A stretch of DNA of 64,000 nucleotides from Nymphaea colorata. Lineage: Eukaryota > Streptophyta > Magnoliopsida > Nymphaeales > Nymphaeaceae. The position numbers were made by a program, and so were the translations under genes. A model generated the notes under the pieces. It ran no database searches and was not told the DNA's origin. It saw only the letters and a list, made by a program, of their open reading frames with translations. The DNA lies in contig NC_045141.1 in the NCBI RefSeq assembly GCF_008831285.2, positions 19,898,848 through 19,962,847 on the forward strand, written 5' to 3'. This document shows, piece by piece, positions 61,837 to 64,000 of the stretch; within the stretch, counting starts at the first letter, position 1, and each line of letters starts with the position of its first letter.

Positions 61837-62890
61837 TTTCCCTCGGTGTTCATACCATGTCACTGTGGTACTTTATCCACCAAATTTCGCAGCCCACTTC
61901 TGCAATAAAAGATAAACAGACGAGAAAGTTAGAGTAGATTCATAAGTACCAAATAGAAAAGGAAACGTAAAAAAAGTTTAAACAACTTGTAAGCGAAACG
62001 TCTAGCAATCTCCCCAATCACCATTTAAACACCCTTCTAAGAAAAGGAGGAAAACAAACAGTAACTTAATAGCCACTTTCAATTGCATAAGAGAAGTACA
62101 TTTATGAATAAATTATGAATTAAGGGAGCAGCTCAATGAGACCAATAGCACATTATAAGTAAAGAAAGAAAAAATAAAAAACAAGGGAAGCCCACATCCG
62201 CACCACATTGCGGTCGGAAGCTCATCTTAGAGCTTACCGAAGAGGTTAATGAACGTCAAAACAGAAAACGCCTCATAAGTTTACTGTCGAATTTATCTTT
62301 CATGGGCATGTCTGTTCACGGCAGGGGCTTAACGAAACCAAACCAAAAAACATAAAGGAGCAAAATAGCATCCACAAGAACATGAATTTACTCATGGGAA
62401 CTCAGATTCCGACGCCAACACGAAATATAACGTTCACCAATAATAATACCCTCTCTATAACCATGTAAACTGATCCATGCCTCCGCTTAAAGAAACAAAA
62501 AAGAACAAGTAATCTCAGCTCCAGAAGCCCACAAAAATAAATAGATAGATACATAAAAACAGGAAGCCCCACATGCACAAAAACTCATTCTAGAACGTGA
62601 CGAAAAGGGATTCTACAGTCTACTCACCGGGATATCCGTCCAATTAAGCCTCGGACAATACGAGACGCCGACCAAGGGGCGGTGCTCTTCCGGCGCCGGA
62701 CAAAGGAAATACCGATTCCTTCACCAGCAAGGAAGAAAGGAGGAGTTTCCGTGGAGGAACCAAGAAAACGAATTCGAGGGAAGGGGTGAATTTTCAACCA
62801 AGGAAAGAAAGAAACCAGAGGGATACAAGCAAAAGAGGGGAGACCAAATACGTGGGACGAGGAAAGGCGTACAAGAGGAGGCGATTGCAA
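61837..62890 (-). other. ATG9 5'UTR with a 728-bp leader intron and upstream ATGs
   Basis: The donor CCCG|GTGAGTA at 62628/62627 and the acceptor TTGCAG| before 61899 define a leader intron (62627-61900). Exon 1 (from about 62890) is non-coding. Exon 2 has two ATGs above the main start: ATG-GTA-TGA (61858-61850) and an out-of-frame ATG at 61853 whose 19-codon frame overlaps the main start. Confidence 0.7.
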
Positions 62891-64000
62891 TTCTTTATGT
62901 TATTTCCGATATCCCGGCCTGGCGTTCACCCGTGCCACTACCTCCCCCCCCTCCTCCTCCCCGATTCACAGTGGGAGGGAGACGTGAAACAGCGGCAGGC
63001 TCTTGTTTTTTTTCACTTCGAAGAGGAAAGAACACGTATGAATACCACGAAGCGTTGGGAAAGAAAGCCTCCGGCCTCCGGGCCTCGAGTTGATGACGGT
63101 AGAATCGAAGGCTCGGAATCTCTAAATTCGGATCCATCCGAACCGACCCGGATGTCAACTGGTTTGCACTCTGGAGCTCGATTCAATTTTTCCTTTTTCG
63201 ACAAAAAACTGAAAACGAAAAACTGATAAACACCATCTATGGCTCTGATTTTACAACACTGATTTTCTATGCATTTTTAAGATATAATTATAAAATTGGA
63301 CCGTTAATAACTCAATAGTTTAGGGATTGACCTTAATATCCACCCACATTGAATTCTCATTAGCATTGAATTTTCATTAGCATTTGCTTTAGTGATAAGA
63401 GAGAGCAATAAAATATGAATGTATAACAAAATTTGATGACAAGAAGTATCTTAAATACATAAACAAACAGCAAAAACAAAAATAAAAAAACGAAATATAC
63501 AAAACAACAACACAATAAAATTGAATAAGAGGGGTGATGAAAGACTGTATAACGGAACAGCAGAGTCACCTAGCAACAAACGAAAAACGATGTTGTAGTC
63601 GAATAGCAAAATGAACATTCTTTTACACAAGGCATGCCACAGAATTCGACGATAAGAAGGTGTCCTTGAAGACCCTCTTTTTGAGTTCATCTCAAATGCG
63701 CTACCAAGAGGATATGAACCACAACTTCCAAACAAAGAAAGAAAATAGACTTGCCAACCAGAGGCCAAAAGATGCGATTTCCATAAGCATGTTATCGCTA
63801 GCTTAATCAATAATTGTAAAAAATCAGTTTAATTGACAGAGCTGCCAATTGGGTGATCAGCTGAATTAGTTAAGAAATTCACCAAAAGCATATTGCAAAA
63901 AACAAAAAATGGAAATTCTTGAAATATAAAAAACATAAAGCATATTAAAAAATAATTAAAAGAGTTTGGCATGTAGCACCCTTAAATCGGCCATGGGACC
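62891..64000. other. ATG9 promoter region and right edge
   Basis: GC-richer to about 63170, then AT-rich to the edge. Frames here are short and unrecognised. Nothing further is supported. Confidence 0.5.

Noticed and set aside
61252..61863. ATG9 start at 61863
   Set aside because: The codon there is GTG; the first in-frame ATG is at 61836 and gives the better N-terminus.

Overview
This is nuclear DNA from a flowering plant. Its genes are split by GT-AG introns, the families are plant ones (AP2/ERF factor, ATL RING-H2 ligase, plant-type ATG9, plant ARP9, HR-like lesion inducer), and there is a Ty1-copia element primed by initiator tRNA-Met plus hAT-like small elements and long AT and GA microsatellites. 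I cannot name the species from the sequence. Gene density is low, with about nine genes or candidates in 64 kb. Every protein-coding gene I can support lies on the minus strand; only the copia element reads on the plus strand.

Layout. 1-6 kb: 5' half of an ARP9 (actin-related protein) gene that runs off the left edge. 7.3-10.6 kb: a five-exon HR-like lesion-inducer membrane protein. 12.1-17.1 kb: two related intronless genes for acidic proteins of unknown function that share a conserved tryptophan-rich C-terminus ending in Cys; the second was lengthened by an in-frame 87-bp tandem duplication. 17-23 kb: repeats, including a hAT-like element. 23.3-23.9 kb: an ERF transcription factor. 24-34 kb: mostly repeats and microsatellites with no supportable gene. 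34.3-35.4 kb: an ATL-type RING-H2 E3 ligase. 37.6-39.9 kb: a candidate four-exon gene for a 74-residue basic protein, assembled here from splice signals. 41.9-53.9 kb: a kinesin-light-chain-like TPR gene whose single intron is 10.2 kb and holds a broken copia element, a hAT-like element with an exact 8-bp target duplication, and other repeats. 55.8-62.9 kb: a complete ATG9 gene of nine coding exons plus a 5'UTR exon, with an 87-bp tandem duplication across one splice donor.

The genes do not form one pathway. They are separate housekeeping (ARP9, TPR protein, ATG9) and stress or signalling (ERF, ATL, lesion inducer) genes. The points of most interest are the small acidic-protein paralogue pair, the candidate 74-aa gene, the duplication over the ATG9 splice donor, and the transposon-filled intron.
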